NCBI GenBank assembly: GCA_000727475.1
Contig: KL647289.1
Span: forward strand, 6,141,255 to 6,205,254
Length of the DNA: 64,000 nt
DNA from: Sarcocystis neurona
Lineage: Eukaryota > Apicomplexa > Conoidasida > Eucoccidiorida > Sarcocystidae
Direction: 5' to 3'
The translations under genes were made by a program, and so were the position numbers. The notes below the pieces were generated by a model. The model saw nothing but the letters and a program-made list of their open reading frames with translations. It ran no database searches and was not told the origin of the DNA. Shown here piece after piece: positions 8,338 to 20,300 of the stretch; the first letter of the stretch is position 1; each line of letters begins with the position of its first letter.

Positions 8338-11300
8338 ATGAGCGGACCGCCACGCGCCGGTGGAAGCAGCAGCAACAGCAGCAGCACCAATGAGGCAGCT
8401 GCTGCTGCTGCAGCTGCACCGCAGAAGGAGGGGAGTTCTGCTGGCGAAGCTGCTGCTGCAGGCGTCTCCGGAGGACAAGCGGACGCAGGTGCTTCCTCGC
8501 AAAAGTGAGGGGGAGATACACAGGAAAAGAGAGGCCTTTTTTTCTGCTGTTTTCCTCCTTCTGACTAGATTTTCTCCTCCTTCCTGCATCTGAACCTCCT
8601 CCTCGTCTTTGCGCATCTCTCAAGCGCTCTCAGCCCCACCCTCTCTCGCTGCCCGCAGCCTTCTGTCTCTCCGTCTCTCTACAAACTCATACATGTGTCT
8701 GTCTCTCCCTCCCTACATATTTATATATATGTGCAGGTCTACACACACATATATGTGCATGTGGGTGTTCATATATGTACATGTATATATATGTGTATCC
8801 GCACACACACACACATGTACGCACACACATATAATGTATGGATTTACACATCTCCGTGTATATTTGTCCATATATCTATTCTCTCCCGTATAAACAGGTC
8901 TATGTGTTCATAGATTCCACACACACGTATACACACATATATATACATAGGTCCATACATGTGGATGTAGATGCGTACATATATGTACGTCCATATATAT
9001 ATCCCTAGAGAGAGACGTGTTCATCCGCATATAAACCGACAACGCTATCTGCCCGTACATATGCCTGTATATGCATATTTGTAGAGAGAAGAGAGGAGCA
9101 GCACTGATGAGATGATCGCCCTGCGTCGGGCCGTTTTTTCTGAGCAGCAGCACACGCGTCTGCACCTGGCCCTGCTGCGCCCGTCAACTTCCCTTTCCTC
9201 GCTCAGTGCTGGCGTCTCTGCTTTCCGAGGGCGGCGCACGCGCGGCCCGGGCGACTGCTGCACCTCGTCCGCTTCTTCTCCGTCTCTCTGCGTGTGTCTC
9301 GTCTCCGGCTGCCTTCGTCTCCTTCTCTTCGCCGTCGGGCGCAGGAGGGGCGCACCCGCCGCTGTCTCCTCTTCGCGTTCGTTTCCGGCTCGCCTCGCCC
9401 TCTCCTCTTCTCTGCTGCCTCGGCGGCCCCCTCTGTCTCGCATTCGTCGGTCTCCCCGTTTTTTGCTTCCCGTCTCGTCTCCCCCTCCTCTTCTCTTCCG
9501 TCCCGGCCTCTTCGCGTCTCGTCTCCTTCGCTGCCTGCCCTTCTCCGTGTCTCTCCTGGAGCTTCCGGCTTTCTTCACGGAGTCTCTTCTTCGGTGGCTG
9601 GGCTGCCACGTGGTGTAGTAGTAGCAGTGCACCTCTTGCGGCCCTTCCCAGTGCTTCTGCGTGCCCAGCTGCTTCGCGTATGTGTCTTCTCTTCCGGTTC
9701 TGCGTCATCTTCTTCATCTTCTGCTGCTCTTCTTCGGGCTGCCTTCCCTCTTGTGTGGCCCGCCTCGCTTCTCGTCGTTTCCTCGACTTTATACGACCCC
9801 CCCTGTCTCTGTTCTGCTGCTGCTGCTTCGGCTCGATCTTCGCTCTGTTGGCTGCCCTTCGCCCTCCCGCGCTTCACGCCTCTTCTACATCGGCGTCTCC
9901 CGTCTTCCGCTCTCTCTTCGTTCTTCTCTCATATGTGTGTATGTCTCTATCTATATCCCTGTGTGTATATGTATGTAGGTATGTGTATGTATGTATGTAT
10001 ATGTATGTGTGTACATGTATGTATACGCGTGAGTGTATGTAAATGTGTGTATGTATGTGTGTGTATGTTTGTATGTGTACGTGTGTATGTACGGATGTGT
10101 ATGTACGTAGGTGTATGTATGTACGCGCATGTCCGTACATGTATGTGTACGTATGTATGGGTATGTTTGTATGTAAATGTGTGTGTGTATGTATGTATGT
10201 TTGTATGTAGACGTATGTATGTATATGTATGTATACGTATGTATGTATATGTGTACGTATGTATACGTATGTATGTATGTGTATGTATGTATACGTATGT
10301 ATGTATATGTGTATGTATGTATGTATATGTACGTATGTATATGTGCGTATGTATATGTACGTATGTATACGTATACGTATGTATGTATACGTATGTATGG
10401 GTGGATATGTACGTATGCGTGTATATGTACGTATGTATACGTATATATATGTATGTATATGTATGCATGTATGTATGTATATTTATGTATGTATGTATGT
10501 ACGTATGTGTACCTATGCATGTATGGATACGTATGTGTGTATGTGCATGGACGTATATATATATATATATGTATACGTATGTATATGTATATTTTTGTAC
10601 GCAAGCACATATATATATGTACATGTGTACATATATGTATGTATGTATGTACACGTACGTACACGTATGTATGCATATGTGTGTGTGTGTCTGTTTGTTG
10701 ACTTGTGTGCCGTGTGTGTCCCATTTTTTTTTTGCTGCGTTGTGTGGGGCTGGCGCTTCGCAGAGTGACGGCAGAACAGGCGATTTCTCAGGAGAAGTAC
10801 CCGATCTGCGATGTTGCCCGGCTTCTGTAAGTTGGCCTTTTTCCCTCAAAATAAACCTGCCACACAAACACACAAGAAAAGAGACTGTTTTCTTCTGGCA
10901 ACAAAAACGGCAATATACGCCTTTTTACAGATACACACACCTATGTACATATATATATAAAATATATATTACATATATGTGTGGACAGATGTACGTATAG
11001 GTGCCTTTCTTCCGGCAACACCGGCAATATATACATATATACAGATACGTATACAAAGTTACATACAAGTAGGTATGCGTCTATACATACTCATATATAT
11101 ATACGTGGGTACAGATATGTATATATATGTACACATGTATTCATAGACATCTCTATATAAGCATATATACATACACGTATTTAAATAGTGCACCTGCATA
11201 CAGACATATATACGCGTGTGTACCTACATTTATATCTATCTATCTATCTATACATATATATATGTATATGTGTGACTGTGGACGTACTCACACCTAGACG

Positions 11301-14300
11301 TACACCGATGAATATGTATACATATCTACATATATATAAATATATGTTTACATAACTACATGTGTGTATATATATATATTATATCCACATCTCCTGCAGT
11401 ATGTATCTGCGTGGACACATATATATATATATATACACGAATATAATTACACATGTTTATATGGGTGTTGATATATGTATATATACATATATATATATCT
11501 GTCTGTAGAAATATATGTGTGTATATATGTATGTGTATACATATGGCTATGTATGTGTGCGGACACATATATATAGATGTACATATATATATATATATAT
11601 ATGTATATACATATACATACGTATATACAAGTCGTTTCATATGTTTCGCTTTCTCTCATTTGTGCTCTCCTCTTCGAATCTCCCCACTTTTCTGTTCTCC
11701 CGTGTTTTTCTTTTTTTTCCCCCTTCCCCCCTGCCCGCCGCGCTGTCTCGTCTCGCCGTCCCGGTCGGTGCCCCGTGTCTCGTCTCCATGTCTGCCGGTG
11801 TCCCTGTTGCTTCCGTCTTCTTCTTGTCTCCGTGTCGCGCAGACATGAACTGCGGCTCCCTGCGGATGTCTCTTTTTTTGGAGAAGACGCTCCTGCTGCT
11901 GCGGCTGCAGCGAAGGAGGAACTTCTACGAATCATCAAAGAAAATGGTGAGAGCGGCAGCCCGTAGTCTCGTAGTTGTCTCCTTCTTCCACAGTTCTCGA
12001 GAGCTCGTGGAAACGCCGGAGAGGAAAAAAAAGGAAGATAACAAAAGTGTTTTCGTCTAAGAAGGGTCATCACGGAATGCAGCAGAGAAACGGGGAGACG
12101 GAGACAGACGGGGAGATACACGCATAGAGAGAGAGTGGAACAGAGAGAGACATATAAAGGGAGAAGGAACATGTTTTGGGGCTTTGCGTCTGGGTGGGGC
12201 TTAGGAAATCGTTGAATATTTCTTCACAGGCGCAGCACTTCTCTTTTTTTTCCGCTGCCGCTGCTGCGACAGCACGTCGTCGTAGCTGCTGCTGCTGCAG
12301 CTTCTCCACCTGCTTGTACGTCTTCCTGTCTGTTCTCGGTCGTTCTGGCGCCCCTGCTGCTGCTTTCCTTTTCCTTGGGCACTGTCGACTTCCGCTGCAA
12401 TGCTTCGAAAAGGAAGCCTGCCTCCTGAGTCGTCCTTCGCAGAATTTTTCTTATGGGCGCTGCAGATATGCTGCCGGTCTACCGGAAGGCCTGTGAAGAA
12501 TTTCACTGGACTGTCGATGATGCCCTCGTCCAGGTGAGTCATGCAACGGCGGCAGCAACAGCAGACAAACAACAGCAGCAGCAGCAAAGAAACGACAGAA
12601 CAGCAACGCAGCAGGAGCGGAAAAATGACAACAGCAGCGGCAGCAGCGAAGAAACACAGCAACCGCAACAGCAGGGGAGAAGCGACAGCAGCAGTGGTAG
12701 GGGAAAGCACAGCAGCAGCAGCAGAACAGGAGCAGCAGCAGCCGAGGAACAGCAACAGCAGGAGCGGAACAGCAGCAGCAGGAACGAAACAGCAGCAGCA
12801 GCAGGAGCCAGATGAGTGTGCAACACCGGCAACAGTAGAAGCGTTGAGGAGGAGGAACGATAAAACTGTTGACAGCGACAGCGGGAGGAAAGACACGTAG
12901 TTCTTTGAAGAAGCAGCAGCAGCAACAGCGACGAGAAGCGTCTTCTGCAGCAGAATTCCAGCAACAGCACAGCAGGGCTGCACCGAGCACAGAGCAGGCA
13001 GCAGTGTTGCAGGCGCGCAGCAGCAGAGACGATTGACAGGAGCAGCAGCAGGAGCAGCGTGGGTCACGTACGCAGAAGAGAGCTTGCCGTCAAGAACCGT
13101 ACAAATCCACAGATATGTATAGAGAGGAGGAAACATACGTACCTGTACATGCACCTAATGGAGAGCGAGAGATAGACACATATATACGTGTACGTGTATT
13201 CGTATGTGTAGACAGTTACTTATACATATATAGAGAGAGAAAGAGACAGATTTGAACATACATCAGTATGGATATAAGTGTGTCTACCTAGGTATGTGCG
13301 CAGCAACAGAGGGAACAGAGCAGCAGACGGGAAGAGGGATAAGGAAGGGGAGGAGCAGCAAGAGCAGCAACATTCTCGGGGATGTGGGCGCCGCCTCTCT
13401 CTGTTGGTCTGCTGCTGCTGCTGGCACAGGAAATGGAAAGGAAGCACACAGAAGAGCTGCAGAGCCTGGAGACGCGATTGCAGGAAGCAGAGGAAAAATA
13501 TGGAGACGTCGAAGTGAGAGACGTGCTCCTCACGAGAGCGAATTTCTACTGCCGTATCGGAGACCTGGTACGTGTCTCCCGACGTGGAGCGCTTCTGCCC
13601 CCAGCAGGAGGCCCGTCTCCGCTCCACTCATGTGTGTCTCTGTCTCTCGCATGGTCCTCGGGGGGAGACGGACACAGACGCCCGCCTTGTCATCGTCTTC
13701 TTCTTCTTCTTCTTTCACTTCGTCTTCGTCTTCCTTTCCTTCCGTTTTTTATCGTTTCTTCGATAGAAATCGGCATGCACGCGTGTGTGCAGAGGGCGTC
13801 GCACTTCCGGATAAACTCGCCGTAGAGAAGTCATCTGCCTCGAGACAGACGCGAGTCTTCGCGGTTTACTCCATACGAATTTATTTATACCTCTCCTGCG
13901 TATAATATGCATGCGTACATGCATATTTATGTGTGTATATTTATATATATACGTGTACGGATGTATGTCAGTGTGAGTTCCTGTGATTCACTCTATACAG
14001 ATGTATGTATACTCCTCCTGTACATATGTATATATATATATGCAAGTACATATATATATATACATATATAGATGTGTGCATATGTGTGTGAGTGTGTGTG
14101 CCTCTGTACTTCACTTCATACAAATGTAGTTATACTCCTCCTGTACGTACATATATATATATATGTTTACACAGACGTATGTGAATATGTGTCTCTGTAC
14201 TTCAGTGTATACTAATATATGTAGTCTCCTTTTGGACGTATATGTATATATGTATGTGTATACGTATGTATGTGAGTATATGTGTGTGTGTCCGTACTTC

Positions 14301-17300
14301 ACTTTATACAAAAGTACGTAAACTCGTTCTTCTCAGCATATATTTATATGTGAGTTTGTGTGTCACCCTGCTTGAGTAGTCTATAAATACGTATGTATAC
14401 TCCTCTTGTAGGTTTGAGTGTGTGTATATGAGAATCTTCGCTGTAGTTGTGAATCCCCTACATATACATATATAAGTGTACGGACGCGGAGACTGTGCTG
14501 TCGGGAGTCTAGCGCTCATGTTGCGGCCATGGACACGTGTAGGAATTCGTGGGGGAATGGGGGGAGTTGCTCGTGCGTGGAGTTGGTGGGGCAGCAACGT
14601 CCCGCCGCCGTGGGACGGAGAATGGCTTGTCTCTGCGGTTCGTATATGCAGGGAGCAGCGCAGGGAAGGGAAGTGGTGCAGTGTTTGGCAGGCGACACGT
14701 GGTGCAGAGGAGCGACGGCAAGACGAGTCAGGTGTACGTACACCGCACACTGCCCTGCTTCCGCTGCCTGGGCTGTACAAGTTTCTCTCTCTCTGTGCGT
14801 CTGTGGTCTGTGGATTTGTCGCTGAGTGTGTCCTCCCGCGTCTGTCGAACTGCTGCGGAACTGCCTGCCTACCGCGCGTGTGGGCAGCGGGAAGCAAGAA
14901 GAAGAGAGGAAGAAGATCGAGGACGAGGCGGAGGAGGAGGAGGAGCCGGAGCAGCAGAGGGAGGAAGAGGAGGAGGTGCTGCTGCTGTGTGGGGTGGGCG
15001 AAGCTGCTGCTGTGTGGGGTGGGCGAAGCTGCTGCTGTGTGGGGTGGGCGAAGCTGCTGCTGTGTGGGGCGGGCGGAGCTGCTGCTGTGTGGGATGGGCA
15101 GAGCTGCTGCTGTGTGGGATGGGCAGAGCTGCTGCTGTGTGGGGTGGGCAAAGCTGCTGCTGCGTGTGTGTGTGAGGTCCACGAAGCTGCTGCTGTGGCG
15201 CGCCGCGAAGCAGCTGCTGCTGTGTGGGGTGGACGAAGCCGCTGTTGCTCCTGCGGGCTGCGGGGGAACTGCTGCTGCCTGTGGGACTGTGCTGCCGCCG
15301 CTGCTGTTGCTGCGGGCCGCGCGGAGAAGCTGCTGCTGTTTGTGGGGTGGACGAAGCTGCTGTTGCTGCTGCGGGCTGCGGAGTAACTGGTGCTGCCGGT
15401 GGGACTGTCCTGCTGTCGCTGCTGCATGCGTTCTGGCGCAGAACCGGGCTGTGCAGGCCTACGAAGTTACCTACGAGAAAACCGTCGGAGTCGGAGGGCA
15501 GATAGATATAATTTTGACGATCATCCGTCTTGGCTTCGTCTTCGGTGACAGAGAACTCGTCAAAAAATATGTCGCCCGCGCTGAAGAGTGAGAGTGTCCT
15601 TCCGCTCTTCCCCTCTTCATCTCTCGCGTTCGTCCTCTCTCTCCTCCCCTTTTCTCCTCACTTTCTCCACATATATGTCTGTTTCTCTCCCCCCGTTTTT
15701 TTCCTCTATGTTGCTCTCTTCTACTTTTTCCCCCCCCCTTCTGTCTCTCAAAGTTTCTCTCTGTCTCTGTATATATCTCTGTGTCTCTGTCTTCTCCCGT
15801 TCTGTGTCCAGTTCTCTCTCTGTAAATACACGTGTATCTCTGTTACTCTCTCTCGCCTTCTCCCCCTCTGATATACATATATCTCTCTATACACGTATAT
15901 ATATATATATATATATATCGCATTCTCTCTCTTTCTGTACACGTATATATATGCCTCGCTCTGGTATTCTCTATCCCACATCCTCTCTCTTTAATTCTCT
16001 CCCTTTCAGTGCGTGTGTATATATGTCTCTGTGTCTGTCTCCGTCTCTGTCTTTTCGCTCTGTGTATCCCTGTCTCGGTGTCTCCTCTGCGTCCGTTTCT
16101 TTTCCTCTCGCGGAGGGACGGAAAGATAGAGGCGCATGCGGTGGCAATGCTGTCGCGTCGGCTCGTGGAGTTTCTGCTGGGACGGGGTCTCCGACGAGAC
16201 AGAGAGAGGGAGAAGAAGAGAGACAGCCGTCGCTTGCAGAAGTTCGCCAGCGTCTCTTCACTGCGCACTGCCCTTCTTTTTGACACAGGTGTCTTAAGAA
16301 GTACACACTTTCTTCTCTCTACATGTGTATATACATATATGTCTATACATATACTATATTCGTATGATATAGAAGTGTTCTGACCTCCCTCTCTGTCTCT
16401 TACTATATGGATACATGTGTATGAATAGACGTACTCTTCCTCTCTCTGAATATATATATGTGTGTATATTTGTATACCACCGCGGTGTGTGTGTAGATGT
16501 ACGCCGTGCTTCCTGGGCTCTATAGATACGTGCGTAGGGGATGGGCGTACCTTGATCTACACAGGTGTAGACATGTCTACATGCCTTTTCGTCTCCTTCT
16601 CTCCGTACACATATATACACACAGAGACATGTACGTGCCTCTCTCTTTCTCTCCACGTATATATATATATAAAATACAGATGCACCCCCGCACGCTGTAT
16701 GCTTATGGATATGGACTTCTTGGGCAACGTATGTATGCGTGTGCATGCGTGTACGCATGTGCTTGTGTGTGTAACGTAGTTGTGTATGTGTGTATCTATA
16801 GGTATATCCATGTATGTGTATATGCTTGCCTGATTCTACGTATGTGTTTATATATATATATATATGTGAATGTACATGTTTGCCTGTGTACACGTATGCG
16901 TTTGTATATACATGTACGTGTATATATGTATATGTATGTGTTTGTCTGTGTGTACATATGTTTTTATATATATACATGTATATATACGTATGTATGTACG
17001 TTTCAGTCTACGTATACATATATATATATGTATGTATTTATGTAGACGTATTGATAGGTCTTCGGTATGTACGTCTGTCTACGTACAACACACATAGAGG
17101 GGTGTCAAGAGGAAGGAGACGCCTCCTTCGACGTGCGAAAGTCCTTCGCGTCTTTGTGTCTCCGTCTCTCAACCAGACAGAGCGCGAGAAAGAAAGTTGA
17201 GGAAATAGAGGAAGAGAGAAGGGAAGAGAGACATATACGAGAGGGGGAGGGAGAAAGTGAGACGCGTGCCGTGGAGGAATCGGGTGCTGCTGCTGCATGC

Positions 17301-20300
17301 GCGTGTGGTCGACGCGGTGGGATCGTGGGGTGCTGTTCTGCGCAGGCGACTGGAAACCGGCGGAGACTGGGAGAGACGCAATAAAATGAAAGTGTATAAA
17401 GGCCTTCTCCTTATAACGTCTCGCCAGCTGAAGGAAGGTGGGGCGAAAGCCGCCGTAGACAGAACGCCCAGCCCCCCCCCCCCCCCACCACACGAGTTCT
17501 GCTGCAGCCGCTCCCGACGAAGTGTGCGCACAGAGACGCAGAGACAGACGGGGAGACGGAGACACACACAGAGACAGAGACGGCCCGCGGGACGGGGGGC
17601 ACTCCCACTCGCACCACCACACGCAGATCCTACCCGGAACCCAAACAAGAGAAAAGAAGAAACTTGACGCGTGGCGGAGGCGGACAGAGTTGTGTGCGTG
17701 TCTGCGAAGAATATTTGTAGAGAGGTCGCTGGGGAGAAGAGATCCCCTTCCACGGGTTGGGACCGGGCGGGACAGGGAGACACGCACGTGGACGCATTGC
17801 GGGAAAGAGACGCAGCTGCTGCACCGCTACGGGATGGCAGCAGCTGAGGTAGTCTCCGGGTCGGACTGCGCGTCCGCAGTAGCCACAAGTTGCTGCTGCT
17901 GCTACTGCCGCGTCTGTGGTAGCTGCTGCTGGTGCTAGAACGTGGCCGGTAGCTGCTGCTGCTGCGGGAGAGAGGAGACAGAGAGAGAGAGCGCGTGCGA
18001 GACAGAGATGGAGGCATGGGAAGTCGTTTGCGTGTACGTAGACGTGCGCGCGTTTCGGGGGGAGGAGGGGCAGGTCTGCTCGTACCCAGCAGCAAGTTCT
18101 CGAGACCCCTTTGCTCAGGTTTGCCGTAGGGCTGTCTGCAGGGGCAGTGGAGAGAAAGGAAGAAAGGAAGAGAAAGCGAGACACAGAGAAACAAACAGCA
18201 AAGGAGGGAGAGACAGAAAGGAAGGCAAGAAGAGAAAAAAAGGAAAGTGAAAGAAGAGAGAGGTCTCGGTGGTTGAGCTCGAAAAAAACAGGGCACACTT
18301 CTATAGAGAAGCAGAGACTGGGCACGCGTATGCGGTGTGGTACGTATACACACCGGTAGCACCGGCTCCTGGCGTGGACTGCGCGGCCGTCGCTCGAAAG
18401 AGAGAAAAGTTGGCGGGTGCGCGTTCAGAAGAATAAAAAGAGAATGCGTGCGAGGAGGAGAAGGAGGAGTTCAGGGGACAGGCTGCTGGGCGACAAGAAG
18501 GATAGAAAATCAGACAGAGAGAGACCGGGGAAGAAGATAAATTGCTGAGTCAGCGAGAAAGGAGAAGACGTAGGAAGAGGAGACACCGGGGAAGAAGATA
18601 AGTCGGTTGCTAAGTCAAAGAAAAGGAGAATACAGAGAAAAAGACAGAACAGAAGATGATCAAGTTGCCGAGGCAAACAGAAAGAGACAGAGACACACAC
18701 ACAGAGAGAGACAGGGGAAACAGACAAGGGGAGCAGGCCGGCTGTGCGTTATACTTCACTGTTAGTGCTCTTCTGTGTGTGTGTACATATATATGTCTAC
18801 GTATGCATTTATATATACATATTTAGAGAGAGATAGAAAGGAACAGAATGTGGGTGTGTTTGTGTGTGTTGTAAGAAAGAGAGATGTAACTGTGACAACG
18901 ACGTTGAGAGGAGCTGCAAAGGAAGATAGACACACGGACAGCGTCTGCATGCGTAGATACATATATATGTATAGATATGTATATAGAGAGAGAGACAGAA
19001 AGAAAGCGGGTGCATGCGTAGATATGTATATATATACATATAGAGAGAAAGAGACAGACAGCGTGTGCATGCGTATATCTATACGTATATGGATACACAC
19101 GCAGATGTGGGTGTGTACGCATACGTGTGGAGGTAGCCTTCTATCACCGCGTGGTATTTTTACATACGAACACGTCGGCAGGAGCTCCGAAGAAAGACAC
19201 AAAGCGTGTTCAGACATAGACATGTATATATATAATATATATAGGTACACGAGCAGGTGTACATGTGTATACGGACGTGTGTAGAGAGATGTGTGTATAG
19301 TGTTTGTTATTTCTCTGTGTGACTGACGTATGGAGGAATTCCAAAGGAAGATGAAGGGAGAGAGACAACGTGTCTAATATATATATATAGGGAGAATATA
19401 GAGAGGAAGAGACAGAGAGACAAGGTGTCTGATGTGTAGAGAGACAGCGTGTCTAATATATATACGTATGTGTGGGGATGTAGGGAGAGACAGCGAGAGA
19501 GAGACAGGGTGTCCAATATACAGGTGCGCATGCATAGGAAGGTAAGGGAGAGGGAGAGACCGTGCATCATATATATATATGTAGATAGATATAAATGCAT
19601 ATGTATAAATATATGTAGAGACAGGTAGAGAGAGACAGAGAGATAGCGTGTCTACTATATAGATATGCATATATAGGAATGTAAAGAGGAAGAGAGAGAC
19701 ACCGTGTCCAATGTACAGATATGGAGGTAGAGAGAGAGTGCGTCTAATATACAGATATGTATTTTTACCTAGAGGTGGACGTGTATACATGAAGCGCTGC
19801 TGTCCGTAGGTTAATATATATTTGATGTGTAGATACTTTCGCGCAGACAGACAGAGAGAGATAAGAGAAAAAGCGCTGGAACGACAGACACTGGGCGTGC
19901 TACCAGGGGGTGGGGGGGCAGACGTTTGCATCTACCATCTATCTACATACGTGAGCGCGTCTATATATCTGTGTGTCCCCATACATGTGTATATATATAT
20001 ATATAGCCAGTATCATCGGCGCACACTGTTTTGTATCCATGCGCGCCCACGTATTAGGTGGCAGACCTGCATTCATATTCATGAGACACGGAAAGAGAGA
20101 GACAGGAAAAAAGACGAGGAACAACTGTCACACAGAGAATCGATACGAGAGGGAGGAAGGGGAAGAGTCAACAAAAGGCCGAAGGGGAGAAGGAGCAACT
20201 TCTCGTGCGTCGGGGGGGCGGGGGGACGGGGAGGGGGCCTGCAGGAGGAGCAGCAGCAGATGCAACAGCAGCGACACCCCGAGAGACCAGCACCGCAGCA

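Noticed and set aside
9112..9900. Candidate RPN7 first exon in the C/T-rich region after 9100
   Set aside because: The 8338 ATG exon has a GTGAGG donor and leaves exactly the two bases that exon 2 needs; the 9.1-kb frames are Arg/Ser-rich on both strands with no matching donor.
9950..10700. Long open frames on both strands (over 250 codons) through the GTAT array
   Set aside because: They read only Tyr/Val/Cys/Met or Thr/His/Ile repeats, exist on both strands at once, and lie in RPN7 intron 1.
14826..15386. A repetitive plus-strand frame of 186 codons over the CTG-rich stretch
   Set aside because: The 25-bp unit shifts frame each copy and the region is RPN7 intron 5; the peptide repeat is a by-product.
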